From positions 1 to 37,218 of the forward strand of contig LJUI01000009.1 in the NCBI GenBank assembly GCA_001303705.1: 37,218 nt of DNA. Reading direction: 5' to 3'. The stretch's first letter is position 1, and the number at the start of each line of letters is the position of its first letter. Below, in pieces: positions 7,444-17,067 of the stretch. The position numbers and the translations under genes are program-made. This stretch comes from a candidate division TA06 bacterium SM23_40 (lineage in GTDB: Bacteria > LJUI01 > SM1-40). The notes below the pieces were generated by a model that saw only the letters and a list, made by a program, of their open reading frames with translations, was not told where the DNA came from and did no database searches.

Positions 7444-9165
7444 TCATGAACCACGTCGCCACAGATCTCGGGGCTTCGCAAGCTTGTGGGTCCCGCTGAT
7501 ATGCCGCCACGTCACCCAGAGGAAGAAGAGAGCTGCGATGCCGACCACGTAGCTGAGGGGGATCCGTCTGCCGGTCATCGTGGGGAGCACGGAAACCGTA
7601 GGAGCACCGGCGATCTCCTCCGCCATCCACGTTTCGGTGCTATCCCCACTCGCACCACCCACTGGAAAGATCCTCGCGTACTCCCCGCTCACAAGAGATG
7701 CATCCTGGCTACCACGCACTGAGAAGTATGCGCGGTATGACCACGATCCCTCGAGCAGCCGTGACGGCACCCAGAGCGCAAGGTGGTGGGCGCTCACGCG
7801 GGCGAAGTACTCCTCACTGAAACGCTGGCCGAACGTCGGGTCTACCGGTATCCAACGTCCATCGGGAAGCAGGAACTCAGCCCAGGTATGAGCCTGTTCG
7901 CTCGTCGGATTCTCCTGATCGTAGATAAACCCGAAAACGATGCGGGCAGGAATCCTGATCGCTCGGGCGAGAGCCACGAAAAGTGCAGCAAACTCGGTGC
8001 AGTCTGTACGCTCCGGGGCCTTGAGAGCGGCGAGCGCACCATACGTTTCGGTCTGAACTTCGTAGTCGAGTGTGTCGATTACGAAGTCATAGAGCCTCCG
8101 GGCGGATTCGAGGCGGTCAGGGCCTCCGTCCGCATGTTCCAGGGCGACCTTCCTGACGAGCTGGGCATCCGACTCGATGAATCTCTCAGCCGACGTGTAG
8201 TAGGCATACTCGATCGACTCAGGAGCATAACCAAGGGGAGTCGACGGTGATGCCTTATACGATACAGGCCCTACGTTTATCTCGTACCCGAGCTGAGCGG
8301 ACCTGACCTCTCCAGGACCGATCTCCTCGAACTTGAATCCAGCCACAACATGCCCTATGCTGTCCCGCACCACTCGCTCCCACTCAGGATGACACTCGAC
8401 GAGCTCCACTCGTGTATGGGGCGGGAAATCGCGGCCGACCATCACCCAGAGTTCAACATCACGGGCAACACCTGGACCCCGATTGGAAAGCTCGACCGTA
8501 TACAGAAGCCGATATGCCGATCCGCTCACCTTTCTCAGATGTTCTGCGACCCACTCTTGATGATCATGGCGGGGGAAGTTCCGCTGGAGAAGTCGATAGT
8601 ACCGCCTGGCATTCTCGAAGTCCCCCCTCTTCTCGTACGCGTAGCCCAAGTTCATATAGTTAGTGAGATTCCAGGGAGCCAGTCGCTGAGCGCGCTCAGC
8701 GCACTCGATTGCGCGGTCCAGCTGGCGCACAGGATCCTGCTGGTACAGGTAACCCAGGTTGATGAGAGCAGTCGTATCATCGGGCACATGCTGCAACACC
8801 TGCTCAAACGAGGCGACAGCATCCTCGAGACGACCCGCACCGGCCTGGACTCTCCCCAGCTCCCTCCAATAGTCCATTGTCAACGGAGACAGCTCTATCG
8901 CCCGTGTGAGAGACGAAATCGCACCGTCATAGTCGGCCGGATCCATTTCAGCGTGGAGCGAGCCGAGAAAAGCCATAGCCCGGTGGTGGGTAGAATCGAG
9001 ATCGACTATCTCGGAAAGGAGAGCGATCGCCTCCGCATGTCGCTCCTCCTCCGCTCTCGCCACCGCCTGGCGGTATTGCGCCTCTATATCAGACGCCTCA
9101 GATGCCGCCGAGGGCACTCCGGATAACAGAGTAGCGAGGAGCAGTGAACCGCGAACCAACGACAC
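7444..9165 (-). CDS. Exported TPR protein with transglutaminase-like domain and C-terminal membrane segment
   Basis: 573 residues from a GTG start at 9165, chosen because AAGGAG lies 6 nt upstream and the frame opens straight into a signal peptide (SLVRGSLLLATLLSGVPSAAS). The longer frame to ATG 9231 would bury it. Residues about 25-200 hold tetratricopeptide repeats. Residues about 330-450 form a transglutaminase-like cysteine peptidase fold with the triad Cys389 (ERTDCTEFAALF), His426 (QAHTWAEFLLPDGRW) and Asp442 (PVDPTFG). A membrane helix (LSYVVGIAALFFLWVTW) close to the C-terminus anchors it, leaving a short basic tail. Substrate unknown; such domains cleave or crosslink peptide bonds. 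It is transcribed from the promoter at 9220-9248, divergent from rlmN. Confidence 0.85.
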   Translation of the reverse strand: MSLVRGSLLLATLLSGVPSAASEASDIEAQYRQAVARAEEERHAEAIALLSEIVDLDSTHHRAMAFLGSLHAEMDPADYDGAISSLTRAIELSPLTMDYWRELGRVQAGAGRLEDAVASFEQVLQHVPDDTTALINLGYLYQQDPVRQLDRAIECAERAQRLAPWNLTNYMNLGYAYEKRGDFENARRYYRLLQRNFPRHDHQEWVAEHLRKVSGSAYRLLYTVELSNRGPGVARDVELWVMVGRDFPPHTRVELVECHPEWERVVRDSIGHVVAGFKFEEIGPGEVRSAQLGYEINVGPVSYKASPSTPLGYAPESIEYAYYTSAERFIESDAQLVRKVALEHADGGPDRLESARRLYDFVIDTLDYEVQTETYGALAALKAPERTDCTEFAALFVALARAIRIPARIVFGFIYDQENPTSEQAHTWAEFLLPDGRWIPVDPTFGQRFSEEYFARVSAHHLALWVPSRLLEGSWSYRAYFSVRGSQDASLVSGEYARIFPVGGASGDSTETWMAEEIAGAPTVSVLPTMTGRRIPLSYVVGIAALFFLWVTWRHISGTHKLAKPRDLWRRGS

Positions 9166-9219
9166 AGATCGCTCCTTCCTGGCCGGGAATCGGGCCGGAT
9201 GCTCCCCCCTCTCATCACA

Positions 9220-9248
9220 AACATAGCCCAATCGGGCCGAAAAGACAA
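9220..9248 (-). promoter_or_regulatory. Sigma70-type promoter for the TPR/transglutaminase gene
   Basis: Minus strand TTGTCT (9243-9248), a 17-bp spacer and TATGTT (9220-9225). The predicted transcript starts near 9213, about 48 nt before the GTG start. Confidence 0.6.
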
Positions 9249-9281
9249 GAGGAGAGGATGCTCCGGAGACCTGTGCTCTCC

Positions 9282-9310
9282 TTGACTTCTGCGAGGGCGG
9301 GTGCTAGGAT
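9282..9310 (+). promoter_or_regulatory. Sigma70-type promoter for rlmN
   Basis: Plus strand TTGACT (9282-9287), a 17-bp spacer and TAGGAT (9305-9310), giving a leader of roughly 90 nt before rlmN. It stands back to back with the minus-strand promoter at 9220-9248. Confidence 0.65.
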
Positions 9311-9408
9311 CGTAACGACGTATTCTATGAGATAGGCGAACCTTCACGCGGCGGGCGGCTAGACTCCCGTCACTCGCCGGGATCCCCGGCCTTCGGAAGG
9401 ACCCTCAC

Positions 9409-10539
9409 GTGGAGCGCCGTAACATCAAACAGATGACACTTGAAGAACTGGAGGCGTTCCTCCTCTCTCTCGGTGTTAAGAGCTACCGGGCGAAACAGAT
9501 CTGGTCGTGGATCTACCAGAGGCACGTAACCGATTTTGCCTCGATGAGCGACCTTTCCAAAGATCTCCGTTCCCGGCTCGAAGATCTCGCCTCGATCGGT
9601 ACTCTCGCCCCCCACAGCGCGATGAGCTCCACGACCGACAGATCGGTCAAGTTCCTGTTCCATCTCGATGATGGGCTCCAGATCGAGAGTGTGCTCATCC
9701 CGGAGAGGCACAGGATGACCGTCTGTATTTCCACCCAGGTCGGCTGCGCGCTCAAGTGTCGATTCTGCGCCACCGGCCAGATGGGCTTCCGTCGCGACCT
9801 TGCCAGCTGGGAGATCGTCGAACAGGTGCTCGCCGCAGAAGAGTATATGGCGAACGCGGAACAAGAGGGAATGCGACGCATCTCAAACGTTGTCCTCATG
9901 GGTATGGGAGAACCGCTCCTCAACTACGATCAGACGTTGCGGGCCGTGCGTGTCATCAATCATGATCACGCACTTCGCATCGGGGCGCGCAAGATCACCG
10001 TCTCAACAGCAGGAATCGTTCCCGCCATCGATAGGCTGGCAGGTGAGGGTCTGCAGGTCAAGCTCGCCATCTCCCTGAATGCCGCAACTGATGATCTCCG
10101 TACCTGGCTCATGCCCATCAACAAGCGCCATCGGCTCTCGACACTCATCGACTCTGCAAAGCGTTTCGTCGAGACGACCGGCAAACGTATCACATTCGAG
10201 TACGTACTCATTGACGGCGTGAACGACTCGCGTGCCGACGCGCGAAATCTGGCGAGACTCGTCGGAGACATCCCGTGCAAGGTGAATCTTATTCCGTACA
10301 ACCCGCACCGCAGCACACCATTCCAGCCTTCATCGCCAGACCGCGTACAGGCCTTCAGGCAGTATCTCCTCCCCCGCTGCCCCGCCGTCACACTCAGAGC
10401 GAGCCGCGGACAGGACATAGGCGCGGCATGTGGCCAACTCTGCACTGACTCGGTCAAGCGGCCCCGGCGTGCCGGGACATCACGCAGACCGGCTGCCCAC
10501 CGCAGGGCCGCGATCTCCCGACCCAGGCAAAAGAAATGA
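9409..10539 (+). CDS. rlmN: Dual-specificity 23S rRNA A2503 / tRNA A37 C2-methyltransferase RlmN
   Basis: A radical-SAM enzyme that methylates C2 of A2503 in 23S rRNA and A37 in some tRNAs. The SAM cluster motif CALKCRFC (Cys113, 117, 120) is preceded by TVCISTQVG. GMGEPLLNYD and the late GQDIGAACGQL, with the catalytic Cys, are standard for the family. The start is GTG 9409, with GGAAGG 8 nt upstream; ATG 9433 is a less supported alternative. At 376 residues it is slightly long because of a basic, proline-rich tail (RRPAAHRRAAISRPRQKK) not needed for the fold. It is the only plus-strand gene recognised in the window. Confidence 0.95.
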   Translation: MERRNIKQMTLEELEAFLLSLGVKSYRAKQIWSWIYQRHVTDFASMSDLSKDLRSRLEDLASIGTLAPHSAMSSTTDRSVKFLFHLDDGLQIESVLIPERHRMTVCISTQVGCALKCRFCATGQMGFRRDLASWEIVEQVLAAEEYMANAEQEGMRRISNVVLMGMGEPLLNYDQTLRAVRVINHDHALRIGARKITVSTAGIVPAIDRLAGEGLQVKLAISLNAATDDLRTWLMPINKRHRLSTLIDSAKRFVETTGKRITFEYVLIDGVNDSRADARNLARLVGDIPCKVNLIPYNPHRSTPFQPSSPDRVQAFRQYLLPRCPAVTLRASRGQDIGAACGQLCTDSVKRPRRAGTSRRPAAHRRAAISRPRQKK

Positions 10540-10557
10540 CGCGGTGTCATCCGCGTC
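10538..10557. terminator. Bidirectional terminator between rlmN and the tsaD operon
   Basis: GACGCGG-TGTCAT-CCGCGTC, 7-bp stem, overlapping the rlmN stop. On the plus strand TCTCTATC follows; on the minus strand ATTTCTTTTG follows, the better T-tract. It would close both converging transcripts. Confidence 0.5.
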
Positions 10558-10592
10558 TCTCTATCAACCAGCTGATCTCGATCTACCCCACC

Positions 10593-10784
10593 TCACTCCC
10601 GCTCCATGAGATTACCCAACAGGCGCTCCTGCTCTCTCGCGAGCTGCCTGGCGAGCGCGTACTTGCCATCTGTTATGGCTCTCTCCATCTTCATGTCCAG
10701 CTCTCTGATCCTCTTCAGCAGGGGACTGGATGGAGATCTGCCGAACAGATCCAGCTGCTCCCTATCGTCTCTCACCGAACTCAT
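10593..10784 (-). CDS. Small UVR-motif-like protein
   Basis: 63 residues. The centre, LKRIRELDMKMERAITDGKY followed by ALARQLAREQERLL, resembles the UvrB/UvrC (UVR) interaction motif, a short antiparallel coiled coil. The ATG at 10784 has TGAGGA directly against it, closer than usual, so the start is not secure. It lies 180 bp after tsaD on the same strand and ends just before the terminator at 10538-10557, as expected for the last gene of that operon. Function unknown. Confidence 0.5.
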   Translation of the reverse strand: MSSVRDDREQLDLFGRSPSSPLLKRIRELDMKMERAITDGKYALARQLAREQERLLGNLMERE

Positions 10785-10964
10785 TCCTCAACCCAACCGC
10801 CGACGAATGCCCACGACATGAATTCCTACACGATCCCTGTACTGCCCTGATTCTCACCAGACCTCCGGGGCACACCCCGCCAGCCATGCGGGCCGCCGGC
10901 CCACCGACCTACCCGGGCCAATTCCAGAACCGGTCAACAATGATACCCGTTCCGGGAATCTGTG

Positions 10965-11978
10965 TCAACCCCGTTCACCGGAAAGGAGCGGCATCGAGGC
11001 CTGCGCCGCCAGGCCGAGAGCGGCCGCTTCCCCACGCCGCAATCGTTCGAACCCGGCAGCAGCCACCATCGCCGCATTGTCCGTGCAGAGTGACGGCGGC
11101 GGCACGGAGAATTGAAAGCCGCGGCCCGACGCCGCAGCACCGAGCTTCTCACGGAGGCGCAGATTGCTCGCCACGCCGCCCGCGACGACCAGCCGATCGA
11201 CTCTCACATGGTCAGCTGCCTCGAGGAGCCGACCAATGAGAGTGTCGACCACGGCCTCTTGAAAACTGGCCGCCACATCAGCCCGACGTCGCTCTACTTC
11301 CTCGGGAGAGAGATCGCGAAGGTAGTAGTAGACAGAGGTCTTCATGCCGCTGAAGCTGAAATCGAATCCGGGAACCGAAGGCCTGGGAAAGGAGACGGCA
11401 TCCGGGTCGCCCTCCGTGGCAAGCCGTTCCAGTTCAGGCCCTCCTGGGTAGGGAAGTCCGAGGAGCTTCGCCGCCTTGTCGAGCGCCTCGCCTGCCGCGT
11501 CGTCCAGAGTCTCGCCGAGCTTCGCATAATCGCACCGTTCGCTGACGTGTATGAGGTCGGTGTGTCCCCCCGATGCCACAAGACAGAGGAACGGAGGCGG
11601 GAGACCTTCTGAGTGGAGGAAGTTCGCGAAGATGTGGGCTTCAATGTGGTTGACTCCCACGAATGGGAGTCCGAGCGCGTAGGCGAGCGATTTGGCAACC
11701 GAGACCCCTACGAGCAGGCAGCCGATGAGCCCCGGCCCCTGGGTGACCGCGATCCCGTCGAGGCCGTCCAGAGTCGTTGATGCCTCTGCCACCGCCTGAG
11801 TGATGATCGGAACGACGAGCTCGACGTGCGCCCTCGACGCCAGCTCAGGTACTACGCCCCCGTATTCAGCATGGACACTCTGGGAGGCGACGATATTCGA
11901 GATGATCTCGGTCCCATTAGCGACGACAGCGGCGGCCGTCTCATCACACGAGGTCTCAATCCCCAACACACAGCTCAT
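10965..11978 (-). CDS. tsaD: tRNA N6-threonylcarbamoyladenosine synthase subunit TsaD
   Basis: Transfers the threonylcarbamoyl group to A37 of ANN-decoding tRNAs, with TsaB and TsaE, which are not seen here. Family landmarks: LGIETSCDETAAAVV at the N-terminus, VNHIEAHIFA with the metal-binding HxxxH pair, VASGGHTDL, and FSFSGMKTSV. I chose ATG 11978 (MSCVLGIETSC), 25 nt after the stop of the YbbR-domain gene; the frame to 12035 would overlap that gene. It has 337 residues, the normal length. Part of the operon 13686-10593. Confidence 0.95.
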   Translation of the reverse strand: MSCVLGIETSCDETAAAVVANGTEIISNIVASQSVHAEYGGVVPELASRAHVELVVPIITQAVAEASTTLDGLDGIAVTQGPGLIGCLLVGVSVAKSLAYALGLPFVGVNHIEAHIFANFLHSEGLPPPFLCLVASGGHTDLIHVSERCDYAKLGETLDDAAGEALDKAAKLLGLPYPGGPELERLATEGDPDAVSFPRPSVPGFDFSFSGMKTSVYYYLRDLSPEEVERRRADVAASFQEAVVDTLIGRLLEAADHVRVDRLVVAGGVASNLRLREKLGAAASGRGFQFSVPPPSLCTDNAAMVAAAGFERLRRGEAAALGLAAQASMPLLSGERG

Positions 11979-12003
11979 GGCACCATATCCACCCACGTAC
12001 ACT

Positions 12004-12939
12004 TCATCTCGCTCTTCCCTGCCTGCGGAGAGCAACAGAGAATACCTTCGGATCGGCCCTCACAAGTGCGATACCAGGAGGCAGGTCGATCCGCGCCGGC
12101 AGCACATATTCACCCGGCTCGAGGTCGGAGACGTCGATGAAGACCGATATCATGTCGGCCACGAGAGTCGCCATCTGACTCTCCGGGCCTGAGACCAGGA
12201 GGTTGATGGTGGAAGGGGAGACGAGACCTTCGAGGTTACGGCCGTGGACGAGACCAACCGGAATCGAATCGAATTGCTGCTGGCGTTCCGCCTCGATGAC
12301 GATGTGGACGAGTACCGACTCAGGCTCGATCTGGAACCCTCTCCCCCTGGGCGGGAGCACACTCGCCGTCATCGTTTCGGGCCCGGACAATCCCTCGATA
12401 CTCACCGGCTCGGTCTCAAGGCGGGGCACGACTCTGACGATACCCTCAGGTCCCCGCAGCGTGACCTCAGCGGGCTCTGCTGTCGCTCTGCCCACGACGA
12501 GACGCCCTCGGGCCGGCTCTCCGGCGGTCGAGGCAACGACCGGCAGCACCTTACTGGCGACACGATCGAATGTCAGTCTCATCCGTGTGGGCTCGATCAC
12601 TCCCGCCACCTCCACCTCGGGATCGGCCACGAGATCGAGCTGTTCGGGAGTTATCGGCAGGACGTTTTCGCCTCGTTCGACATCACGTGCCCAATAGTGC
12701 ACGAAGGGATGGCCGAATCTGAGCCGGAGCAGTTTCTTGCCGGTCCCCCGAAGCCTGACCTTGACGGCCTGGGGAGGATTGCTGGCCAGGACCAGATCAT
12801 TACCGGCCTCCGAGAGCTGCAGTGGAAGATCGAACTCCCACTCGTAGCGGCGCTCCGTCGTGACATGAGCCCAGAGAAGCAACGCCAGCAGCAGGGCAAT
12901 GATTTTCAGACCGAGATTCGTCCGGAGCCAATCCCACAT
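12004..12939 (-). CDS. YbbR (CdaR-like) domain protein
   Basis: An N-terminal membrane anchor (NLGLKIIALLLALLLWAHV) is followed by repeated YbbR beta domains across residues 30-305, exported to the periplasmic side. YbbR proteins are best known as CdaR, the regulator of the c-di-AMP cyclase CdaA, and usually sit directly after cdaA. Here the upstream gene is instead an ABC ATPase and no cyclase is visible, so I do not assign cdaR. 311 residues, ATG 12939 with a weak ribosome site. It lies 30 bp after the ABC gene and 25 bp before tsaD, clearly one transcript. Confidence 0.85.
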   Translation of the reverse strand: MWDWLRTNLGLKIIALLLALLLWAHVTTERRYEWEFDLPLQLSEAGNDLVLASNPPQAVKVRLRGTGKKLLRLRFGHPFVHYWARDVERGENVLPITPEQLDLVADPEVEVAGVIEPTRMRLTFDRVASKVLPVVASTAGEPARGRLVVGRATAEPAEVTLRGPEGIVRVVPRLETEPVSIEGLSGPETMTASVLPPRGRGFQIEPESVLVHIVIEAERQQQFDSIPVGLVHGRNLEGLVSPSTINLLVSGPESQMATLVADMISVFIDVSDLEPGEYVLPARIDLPPGIALVRADPKVFSVALRRQGRAR

Positions 12940-12969
12940 AGTCGATAGACCCTGGGTACGATGACGGGC

Positions 12970-13686
12970 TCACTCCTTGCGGGGGGGCTGACTGGGTCTC
13001 TGAGAGGTCCGCTCGTCTTCCGCTATCGTCCCGTCGAGGAGGTGGACGATTCTCGCTGCATGTTCCGCTACGTATCGTTCATGCGTCACGAGGATCATCG
13101 TCCTTCCCTCTGCATGAAGCGCCCGGAAGATGCGCAGTATCTCTTCTCCTGTCTTGCTATCGAGGTTTCCCGTCGGCTCGTCCGCAAGGATGATCTGGGG
13201 CTCGTTGACGAGCGCACGTGCGATCGCCACCCGCTGCCGCTCACCCCCTGACAGCTCATTCGGATGGTGCCGCATCCGATGAGACAGCCCCACTTTGTCG
13301 AGCATTTCGCGCGCGCGCTCCTGCCTCACCTTCCGAGCAACGCCGCCATAGATGAGAGGAAGTTCAACGTTATGGAAGCAATCCGTGCGGGAGAGAAGAT
13401 TAAACGTCTGAAATACAAACCCTATCTTCCTGTTTCTTATCGCGGCGAGCTCGTTGTCATCAAGAGTACTCACATCGACACCACCGAGCACATACTGACC
13501 TGACGTTGGCCTGTCGAGACAGCCGATCACGTTCATAAGTGTCGACTTGCCTGACCCGGAAGGGCCCATGATCGCCAATAGCTCCCCCCGCTCTACCTCG
13601 AGATCGACGCCCCGAAGCGCCTGGACCACCACCTCCCCGGTACGGTACTCTTTGACGATGCTCTGCATCGTGATCATCGCTTCCAT
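12970..13686 (-). CDS. ABC transporter ATP-binding protein, MacB/LolD type
   Basis: The ATPase subunit of a MacB/LolD-like ABC system, which drives lipoprotein release or substrate extrusion across the envelope. Walker [11 protein letters not shown]-loop [10 protein letters not shown], signature [15 protein letters not shown], Walker [13 protein letters not shown] and the switch His (LVTHE) are all intact, so it should be active. ATG 13686 is chosen because GAGG lies 5 nt upstream; GTG 13692 is also in frame. No FtsX-like permease is encoded nearby, so its partner must be elsewhere. First gene of the operon with the YbbR-domain gene and tsaD. Confidence 0.9.
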   Translation of the reverse strand: MEAMITMQSIVKEYRTGEVVVQALRGVDLEVERGELLAIMGPSGSGKSTLMNVIGCLDRPTSGQYVLGGVDVSTLDDNELAAIRNRKIGFVFQTFNLLSRTDCFHNVELPLIYGGVARKVRQERAREMLDKVGLSHRMRHHPNELSGGERQRVAIARALVNEPQIILADEPTGNLDSKTGEEILRIFRALHAEGRTMILVTHERYVAEHAARIVHLLDGTIAEDERTSQRPSQPPRKE

Positions 13687-13817
13687 ATACACCTCGGTCT
13701 CTTCATCGCCGCCCGCCCTCTCTCAGTTCTGATGCTGCTCGCCGCAGGCCCTACAGAAATGGAGACTCGGGGACCATCCGCTTCGTTCCTGCTCGCGAAC
13801 CTCGCGCTGTTGGTCTC

Positions 13818-13846
13818 AATCTATGGAAGAGAGAGAATGGTGTCAA
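13818..13846 (-). promoter_or_regulatory. Sigma70-type promoter for the ABC ATPase / YbbR / tsaD operon
   Basis: Minus strand TTGACA (13841-13846), a 17-bp spacer and TAGATT (13818-13823), in the 185-bp gap after clpB. The transcript would start near 13811, about 125 nt before the ABC start. Confidence 0.7.
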
Positions 13847-13871
13847 GCCAAAAAGGGGGAACACCCGTGCG

Positions 13872-16454
13872 TTACCGGAAGACGATGTCGCCGTTCTTCC
13901 CGTCGACATCGACGGTAACTTTCGAGCCCTCGGGGTACTCTCCTTCCAGGATCTTGAGTGCGAGCGGATCCTGGATGGACTTCTGGATGACTCGCTTGAG
14001 CGGCCGAGCACCGTAGGTCGGATCGTACCCTCGCTCTGCAATGAGCTCCTTCGCCTCCGGGGTGAGCTCCAACTCGATCTTCCGTTCCTTAAGCAACTTC
14101 TTCAGGCGGACGAGCTGGATGTCGACGATCTCCTTTATGTCATCGCGACTCAGGTTGCGGTAGATGACAATGTCATCGATACGATTGAGGAACTCGGGGC
14201 GGAACTGCATTCTGAGAGCCTCCGTCACGCGACGCTCCATCTCCTCGTGATCCGACGACCCGATATCCTGAATGAACTGGCTCCCCACGTTGGAGGTCAT
14301 GATGACCACCGTGTTCTTGAAGTCGACGGTTCTCCCCTTCCCATCGGTGAGCCGACCGTCATCGAGTATCTGGAGCAGCACGTTGAAGACATCGGAGTGG
14401 GCTTTCTCGATCTCGTCAAAGAGGATGACCGAGTACGGTCGTCTCTTCACAGCCTCGGTCAGGTAACCGCCCTCTTCATATCCGACATATCCTGGCGGAG
14501 CGCCGATGAGGCGGGCCACGGAGTGCTTCTCCATGAACTCCGACATATCGACCCTCACCATTGCGTGCTCGTCATCGAACAGAAATTCGGCCAGCGCGCG
14601 GGCGGTCTCAGTCTTCCCCACGCCAGTCGGACCCATGAAGATGAACGAACCGATCGGGCGATTGGGATCGCCCAGACCCGAGCGGGCGCGCCGCACGGCG
14701 TTCGCCACCGCGAGCAGCGCCTCATCCTGCCCCACGACGCGTCTCGCCAGACGCTCCTCCATGCGGACGAGCTTCTCGATCTCGCCCTCCATCATCCGGG
14801 CCACAGGGATGCCGGTCCACTTCGACACGACCTCCGCGATGTCCTCGGCATCGACCTCCTCCTTCAACATCTTGGTATCTTTCTGCAGCTCGGCCAGACT
14901 CTTCTCTTCATCCTCGAGCTTCTTCTGGAGCTCGACAAGGGTCCCGTATCGGAGCTCGGCAGCTTTCTCCAGATCTCCAACCTTCTCCGCCGCCTGCGAG
15001 GCGAGCCTGGCGTCCTCGATCTGCTTCTTCAGACTGCGGAGTTTCCCGATCGCCTCCTTCTCATTCGTCCAGTGGCCTTTCAGCTGAGTCGACTTCTCGC
15101 GGAGTTCTGCTACTTCCTTCTCCAGCCTCTCCAGACGGGCCTTGCTCGTCGGATCCGACTCCTTGAGAAGCGCCTGGCGCTCGACTTCGAATTGCACGAT
15201 GCGGCGCTCAGCCTCGTCGATCTCCTCCGGCATGCTGTCGATCTCTATCCGCAGCCGGCTTGCAGCCTCATCCATCAGGTCGATCGCCTTGTCGGGCAGG
15301 AACCGGTCGGCGATATATCGATCGGAGAGCGTCGCGGCGGCGACTATCGCCGAGTCGAGGATCTTGACTCCGTGGTGCACCTCGTACCGCTCCTTCAGTC
15401 CACGGAGGATCGAGATCGTGTCCTCTACGGTCGGCTCCCCGACACGGACCGGCTGGAACCGGCGCTCGAGGGCCGCGTCCTTCTCGACGCGCTTCCGGTA
15501 TTCGTCGAGCGTCGTGGCGCCGACGCAGCGAAGATCCCCGCGGGCGAGGGCCGGCTTAAGCATGTTCGACGCGTCGACCGCGCCCTCGGCAGCACCGGCC
15601 CCGACGAGCGTGTGGAGCTCATCGATGAATAGAATGATCTCTCCCTGGGCCTCGGCGATCTCCTTCAGTACTGCCTTCAGCCGGTCCTCGAACTCGCCCC
15701 GGTACTTCGAACCTGCTACGAGCGCGCCGATGTCAAGGGCGACGATCCGCTTGTTTCGCAGCGTCTCGGGAACGTCCCCGTCTGCGATCCGCTGCGCCAG
15801 CCCCTCGGCGATCGCGGTCTTTCCCACGCCGGGCTCTCCGATGAGGACAGGGTTGTTCTTCGTCCTCCGGCTGAGGACCTGCATCACGCGCCTGATCTCG
15901 TCGTCTCGGCCGATCACCGGATCGAGCTTGCCGCGCCGGGCCAGGTCGGTGAGGTCGCGGGCGAACCGCTCGAGCGCCTGATACTTCTCCTCCGGCGTCG
16001 CATCCGTTACCCGTTGGGTGCCGCGGATCTCCTTGAGTACCTTGAACACACCATCGCGCACCACGCCGGCACCTTTGAGGATCGTGGCTGCCTCTCCTCC
16101 CGGCTCGTCGAGCATGGCGAGCAACAGGTGCTCGGTGCTCACGTACTCATCCTTGAGCGCCTCTGCCTCGGAGAACGCACGGTCGAACAACCGACCCAGG
16201 CGCTGCGAGGCGTAAGACTGGACCACCCCGGAAACCGTCGGCAGCCGTGAGATCGCCTCGCCCACCTGGTCGCGGACGGCAGGTGGGCTCACCCCCAGTT
16301 TCTGAAGGATGGGGACGATCACCCCCTCCGGCTGCCCGAGCAGGGCATAGAGGAGATGCTCCACGTCGACCTCCGGGTTCTTATGCTGACCGGCGAGGGA
16401 CTGCGCCTCCGCGACCGCCTCCTGAGCCTTGAGCGTGAACCTGTCGAGTCTCAT
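13872..16454 (-). CDS. clpB: Chaperone ClpB (AAA+ disaggregase)
   Basis: Hexameric ATPase that, with DnaK, extracts proteins from aggregates. At 860 residues it has the full ClpB layout: N-terminal Clp-N repeats (1-145), AAA-1 with Walker A GEPGVGKT (206-213) and FIDELH, the coiled-coil middle domain (about 400-520) that separates ClpB from ClpA, AAA-2 with GPTGVGKT and LFDEIEKAH, and the C-terminal D2-small domain ending GDIVFR. ATG 16454 gives the family's usual N-terminus, [14 protein letters not shown]. It has its own promoter at 16494-16522 and a tandem-repeat block behind it. No CIRCE element was seen. Confidence 0.97.
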   Translation of the reverse strand: MRLDRFTLKAQEAVAEAQSLAGQHKNPEVDVEHLLYALLGQPEGVIVPILQKLGVSPPAVRDQVGEAISRLPTVSGVVQSYASQRLGRLFDRAFSEAEALKDEYVSTEHLLLAMLDEPGGEAATILKGAGVVRDGVFKVLKEIRGTQRVTDATPEEKYQALERFARDLTDLARRGKLDPVIGRDDEIRRVMQVLSRRTKNNPVLIGEPGVGKTAIAEGLAQRIADGDVPETLRNKRIVALDIGALVAGSKYRGEFEDRLKAVLKEIAEAQGEIILFIDELHTLVGAGAAEGAVDASNMLKPALARGDLRCVGATTLDEYRKRVEKDAALERRFQPVRVGEPTVEDTISILRGLKERYEVHHGVKILDSAIVAAATLSDRYIADRFLPDKAIDLMDEAASRLRIEIDSMPEEIDEAERRIVQFEVERQALLKESDPTSKARLERLEKEVAELREKSTQLKGHWTNEKEAIGKLRSLKKQIEDARLASQAAEKVGDLEKAAELRYGTLVELQKKLEDEEKSLAELQKDTKMLKEEVDAEDIAEVVSKWTGIPVARMMEGEIEKLVRMEERLARRVVGQDEALLAVANAVRRARSGLGDPNRPIGSFIFMGPTGVGKTETARALAEFLFDDEHAMVRVDMSEFMEKHSVARLIGAPPGYVGYEEGGYLTEAVKRRPYSVILFDEIEKAHSDVFNVLLQILDDGRLTDGKGRTVDFKNTVVIMTSNVGSQFIQDIGSSDHEEMERRVTEALRMQFRPEFLNRIDDIVIYRNLSRDDIKEIVDIQLVRLKKLLKERKIELELTPEAKELIAERGYDPTYGARPLKRVIQKSIQDPLALKILEGEYPEGSKVTVDVDGKNGDIVFR

Positions 16455-16493
16455 CTCGTGTCTGTGCCCCCTTCAGTGCGCGTCTATAATCTC

Positions 16494-16522
16494 TTTATAT
16501 CATGAGTGCGCTTCGATGGCAA
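16494..16522 (-). promoter_or_regulatory. Sigma70-type promoter for clpB
   Basis: Minus strand TTGCCA (16517-16522), a 17-bp spacer and TATAAA (16494-16499), about 40 nt before clpB. It does not match the sigma32 consensus well. Confidence 0.6.
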
Positions 16523-16537
16523 GTCTGGTTCGATGAC

Positions 16538-16651
16538 AGGTGTGCCTCGGTGACAGGTACGTCTCGGTGACAGGTGCCCTCGATGACAGGTGCCCTCAAT
16601 GATAGGTGCCCTCAATGATAGGTGCCCTCGATGATAGGTGCCCTCGATGAC
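16538..16651. repeat. Seven tandem 16/17-bp repeats upstream of clpB
   Basis: Units AGGTGCCCTCGATGAC and close variants run head to tail: two of 17 bp (16538-16554 and 16555-16571), then five of 16 bp (16572-16651). Changes between copies are mostly transitions. They end 16 bp upstream of the clpB -35 hexamer. Open frames across the repeats on either strand are products of the repetition and are not called as genes. Confidence 0.9.
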
Positions 16652-17067
16652 ATGGATGCATCGAAAGCAGGCCTGCCCCCACCCTGCTTCCGCTCCCCCT
16701 GACGAGTCTCTTTCTGTCACATGGGATCGCAGTCTCGAAAGATCGACCCGAACGTACCCCACGAACAGGTCTCCCGGTCGGCCATCGGTATGCGCAAGGG
16801 ACCGGCTGCCAGTAGTATAGATTAGCAGGTTCGTCCCCGCATGGCAAGAGTCTGGTGTGCTCCCTCGAGGATCACTGCCGCCTCCCCCTCCCTCTCCTCG
16901 CCGGCCGACAACTCTGAGAGAACGCGGGGAGCCCTCCATCTTCGCCGGAGAAAAGAGCGAGGGGGCGCTCCTCTGAACGCCCCCACCGACGGAATGAGAC
17001 GAAAGCCTGCGCCCCGGTCGATAGACGATCTCCTTCCACCTCCCCTGAGTCGCCCTCGATGCCGCCG
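16652..17067. other. Intergenic region with a terminator for the peptidase gene upstream
   Basis: No convincing gene. The 16484-16939 minus-strand frame lacks a ribosome site and any recognisable sequence. The one clear element is the terminator at 16961-16984. Confidence 0.6.
16951..16984 (-). terminator. Terminator of peptidase paralogue 1
   Basis: Minus strand stem GGGGGCG, loop TTCAGAGGAG, stem CGCCCCC, then TCGCTCTTTTCTCC. It lies about 84 nt past the stop at 17068. Confidence 0.55.

Noticed and set aside
14247-15632. 461-codon plus-strand frame within clpB
   Set aside because: It is the antisense of a clearly conserved gene; long opposite frames are expected at this base composition.
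16538-16651. CRISPR array
   Set aside because: Units are contiguous 16/17-bp copies with no spacers, and no cas genes are near.
16484-16939. Minus-strand 151-codon frame over the tandem repeats
   Set aside because: It is made largely of repeat units, has no ribosome site and overlaps the clpB promoter.
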